A stretch of 64,000 bases of DNA. Source: Dryocosmus kuriphilus (Eukaryota > Arthropoda > Insecta > Hymenoptera > Cynipidae). The translations under genes and the position numbers were made by a program. The DNA lies in the NCBI GenBank assembly GCA_038277395.1, contig CM076193.1:80170627-80234626 (forward strand). The letters run 5' to 3'. Under the pieces are notes generated by a model. The model was not told where the DNA came from. It did not search any database and saw only the letters and a list, made by a program, of their open reading frames with translations. Within the stretch, counting starts at the first letter, position 1. Each line of letters opens with the position of its first letter. Of this stretch, positions 60,759-64,000 are shown piece by piece.

Positions 60759-63700
60759 CATCAGGGTCATCTTCTCCTGAAAAGTAAGGCATTACCTGAT
60801 CCATGTGTACTGTCAGTATTTTGTTCTTCAAAAGTAATTTCAGGTTATTTTGTTCTTTAATATCTATGATTTCCGCTGGTCCTTTCCATGATGCATCTAG
60901 CTTATTGGATTTTGTGTTGTTCTTTAATTTTACTAGGTCACGAATTTTATACAAAGGGTGTTTTCTTATAATGTTTTCGTCCAACATTTTCTTGGTGTTT
61001 TCTTGCTCTATTTCCATCCTTTCTTTTTCTTTTTTAAAGAAAGAGTAATGTTTCTTCCTCCATTTCTTTATTAACTCGAAGTATGTAAGGTTGGGGAATT
61101 GCTGAATAGAAAATGGTGTGTTGGGCTCTCTTCCAAAGGTTAATTAAAATATGAGGAGTCCGGTGGTTTGCTTCTTGGTGGTGTTTATAACAGAAGTTAT
61201 AAATTTCAAATTTTCGTCCCAATCTTTTGTATTTTCAGACATGGTTGTTTTAATCAAAATTTCCCAGGGTAAAATGCATTCGTTCTATCATACCTTTAGA
61301 CTGAGGGTGAAAGGCTGATGTTTTAATCTAGTTAAGTGGGCTAGGATGCTTAGGATGTATTTATTCCCTTTTTTGTTGCGGGCAATAGTCGGTAGATTTC
61401 CATTGCAATTTTATCATTAAGTTGGAGGGGGATGTTTGGTATAATACTTTCCGTTTGATTAGTATTTCTATTTGTTTTCTGAACCTGTCAAATGGGACAT
61501 TTCTTTACATAATTTTTTACTTCCTCGTCCAATCCTGTCCATTGTCCCAATTTTTTTGCTTCATCAAGGGTGTTTCGTTCTCCAAGGTGGTTCTGGTGAC
61601 ATCCCTTCAAGATGGTCTCCTTTCATTGAAAGCTCTCTTGTATTTGTAAAGCATGGGTGGAAGCTTAAGTTGGGGAACAAGGTTGAAAGGAATTCTATAA
61701 TTTCCTGAGTCATTTCTTTTTCAATGGGAGTAAATAAGGGGTCTCCGATTATTAACCGTGCTAATGTTAGTTTCTTGTTAATAAATTCCTCTATAATCCA
61801 TCCTAACTATCGTAGCCAGTCTTCTTCGTTGAAGAGATGGAAATATTATTTTTGAATTCGTCTCCATAACTAGCCTACCGCATTAGGTTTCGTTTTTATT
61901 TTACCTGATTCTGGTGATAGCTTCTAATTCATGAAGCTTTTATATAGATTGTCAATTTCCGAATGCCCTTTGCTTCATTTTGGGGTGGTTTCAGGAGTGG
62001 GTACACTTATTTCTGATGAGGGTTCTCTTATTCTTTCTGGTGGTAACTTTATTTTTTCTTCTTCTCGTAAAATTCTATCTTCCGTTATGATTGGCCCATT
62101 GAATACTTTTGGTGGTGTTTCTTCTTCTTCCGCTTGTACTTTTCTCGTTTCGTCTGGTCGAATGGGGAATAATCTAGAAATGCAATCGGCAACCTTATTT
62201 TCCTTATCCTTTACATATTCTATTACGTACTTATATTCTTCCAGTCTAAGTCTCCATCGGACTGGCCTTGACCTTGCATCCTTCACATTGTGGAGCCAGA
62301 CAAAAGCTTTATGATCCTTATCGATCCTGAACTCATTACCAAGGAGGTACTGCCTAAGACGTTTCATAGCCCAAACGATTGCGAGAAGTTCTTTTTTCGC
62401 TCTTGGTATAATTCTCCTCTGTCTTGCTAAGAATTCTCGAAATGAAGAGGCACGGGTGTTCCTCTTGAGAAAGGACTGCCCCTAGTCCGTGGTTGGAAGC
62501 ATCACTGATTAGGGTAAAATGTTTTTTAAAGTTTGGGAATCTTAGTACCGGTGCTGATGTTAGAGCCTTTTTCAAGACTGTGAAAGAATCCTTACAGTTT
62601 GTTGTCCAATTAAACGGTATATCTTTCTGTGTTAATTTCGTCAGGGGTTTCGAGATTGTTGAAAAACTTCTTAAAAACTTTCTGTAATACGCGGCTAGTT
62701 CTAAGAAGGATTGCGCGTCTTTAATTGTTTTTAACTGTTTAGAATTAAGTATTTTCTCAATTCTTTCCATGTTAGACTTAACTACTTCTTTGGTATAACG
62801 TGACCTAAGTATTCTAGCTCAGGTTTCAAATGCTCACACTTCTTGGGCTCTATTTTCAATTCTAAGTGGGCAATTCTTTTTAAAACAATTTCTAAATTTT
62901 GGTTATATTCCTGAAGGTTTTTTCCGAATATAACTATGTCGTCGATATAGACGAAGCAATGCTTTCCGCTCAAGCCACGGAATGCCCGGTCCATCATTTG
63001 CTGGAATGTTGCTGGAGCATTTTTAGGCCAAAAGGCATTCTATTGTACTCGAAGTGTCCCTGTCGTATTGAAAAGGCAGTGTACCTTTTACAGTCTTTTT
63101 TGATAGGAATCTGGTGGAAACCCGCACTAAGGTCGAGGGCCGAGAAGAATTTTGCCTTTACTAACTGGTCGAGGATGTCATCGATCATTGGAAGTGGGCA
63201 AGCGTCCTGATCAGTATTTTTATTGATCTGTCTATAATCTATTACCATTCTGAGCTTACCCCCTTTCTTAGGGACGATCCACAAAGGTGAGTTAAACGGA
63301 GATTGGGAATGTCTTATAATGCCTTTATCGAGAAGTTTTTGTGTTTCTTCCAATGCGAATTCCCTGTGTTTCGCTGGGAGCTTGTGCGATCTTAGATTTA
63401 TGATTTTTCCTGAGTTTAGAACAATTTCATGCTCTGTTAAAATAGTGCATGGTAATGGGTCGTCGGGGAGGGTGAATGCATCTTGATATTTAGCTAGCAT
63501 TTTTATTATGGTTTCTTTGTTCCCTTCCTCCATATGGTCCAGATTAGAGTTACTAAGCAATTTCTGTAATTTGTCATTTACTTCAAAATCAATTGGGGTT
63601 TTCCTAATTTGGGTTATGGGTATATTAATGGTTTCTATTGTGCTGATTTTTTCAAACCCAAGTTTATCTGTTATCTTGAGTGGTTTCTTTGTATAATTAT

Positions 63701-64000
63701 GATAAGGTACCATAATAGTTCTCTGGTTAATGGAATATATACCGTCGGGAACGTGTGGTTCTAGTTTTCAATGCATGTTTGTTGATCTTCCTCGTTAAGA
63801 GATATTTCACACATTTTTGATGTTCCTGGAGCTAAATATTCTCTCTCTCTGACTAACGGTGTTCTGATGTTATTTATTATCAAGTGAGTGGGCGTAATAG
63901 CATTAAGATTAAATTTATCAAGAAAGGGTTGACCTATTGTTCCCTCCTCTAAAGCTGGAAAAGCAACATCGACCAAATGAAATAGGTGGGTTTTGCCAAA
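60724..64000 (-). pseudogene. Pol of LTR-3 (protease end, RT, RNase H, integrase), disrupted and cut by the window edge
   Basis: From the right edge, 63976-63761 is the C-terminal protease region (EEGTIGQPFLDKFNLNAI). 63713-62994 is the RT N-terminal half (DKGIIRHSQSPFNSPLWIVP; FSALDLSAGFHQIPI; FEYNRMPFGL). 62997-62782 carries the catalytic CFVYIDDIVIFGKN. 62770-61975 is the thumb and RNase H (LISDASNHGLGAVLSQE, WLHNVKDARSRPVRWRLRLE). Integrase is eroded between 61970 and 61250 but keeps HPQSKGMIERMHF with the third catalytic residue, and the C-terminus at 61222-60724 ends DDPDVIHFLGPS. Frame changes at about 62995, 62775, 62360 and within integrase disable it. With the linked env this is an errantivirus-like gypsy element. 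Confidence 0.85.

Overview
The window looks like an insect nuclear genome, most likely a hymenopteran (a guess from repeat flavour only). It is AT-rich, has no operons, and nearly all of it is transposable-element (TE) sequence, much of it nested. Only one stretch, an exon-like frame on the minus strand at about 28.89-29.20 kb, looks like an ordinary host gene. No rRNA, tRNA or CRISPR array was recognised.

Region 1 (1-13.2 kb) is a nest. A pogo/Tigger transposase pseudogene on the minus strand runs from about 13.19 kb down to 1.7 kb. It is split by a 5'-truncated Penelope-like element (about 11.33-12.7 kb, plus strand), which carries a GIY-YIG nuclease remnant and a hammerhead-like motif. It is split again by a decayed Polinton/Maverick-type (adintovirus-like) element at 2039-10552. 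That element has terminal inverted repeats of about 0.56-0.76 kb, a protein-primed DNA polymerase B remnant, a double-jelly-roll capsid-like remnant, a conserved gene of unknown role, and a small minus-strand ORF behind a TATA box and a dense heat-shock-element cluster. Another Penelope fragment and a GC-rich block sit inside it. An inverted-repeat element fills 1-1.7 kb.

Region 2 (13.2-27 kb) has two DD41D Tc1/mariner elements lying head-to-tail in a (TA)n tract. They carry 5 and 2 copies of a ~288-bp subterminal repeat. One transposase is frameshifted and the other is fully open. Then comes a piggyBac copy broken by an internally deleted non-LTR retroposon with an 11-bp target duplication and a poly(A) tail.

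Region 3 (27-40.75 kb) has mostly non-coding sequence, the possible amnionless-like exon, a second piggyBac copy, a DD34D mariner, a recent ~2.09-kb tandem duplication that starts inside the mariner ORF, an array of ~125-bp repeats, and a cluster of small GC-rich hairpins.

Region 4 (40.75-64 kb) holds three LTR retrotransposons and another mariner. LTR-1 (40751-46630, plus) is an older Ty3/gypsy copy whose 5' LTR contains a 421-bp MITE. A DD41D mariner (46668-49635) follows, with arms full of AGGTCA-type half-sites. LTR-3 (minus, running off the right edge) is an env-bearing, errantivirus-like gypsy element. Its env was cut just after the signal peptide by LTR-2 (51271-60687, plus), a young gypsy element. 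LTR-2 has near-identical LTRs, an AAGT target duplication, a tRNA-Lys-like primer site, a gag frame with a canonical GGGAAAC slippery site, pro, RT, RNase H and integrase, and an extra zinc-finger/proline-repeat/coiled-coil ORF downstream of pol.

The genes do not form a pathway. The window is a stack of genomic parasites, and their insertion order can be partly read from which one interrupts which.
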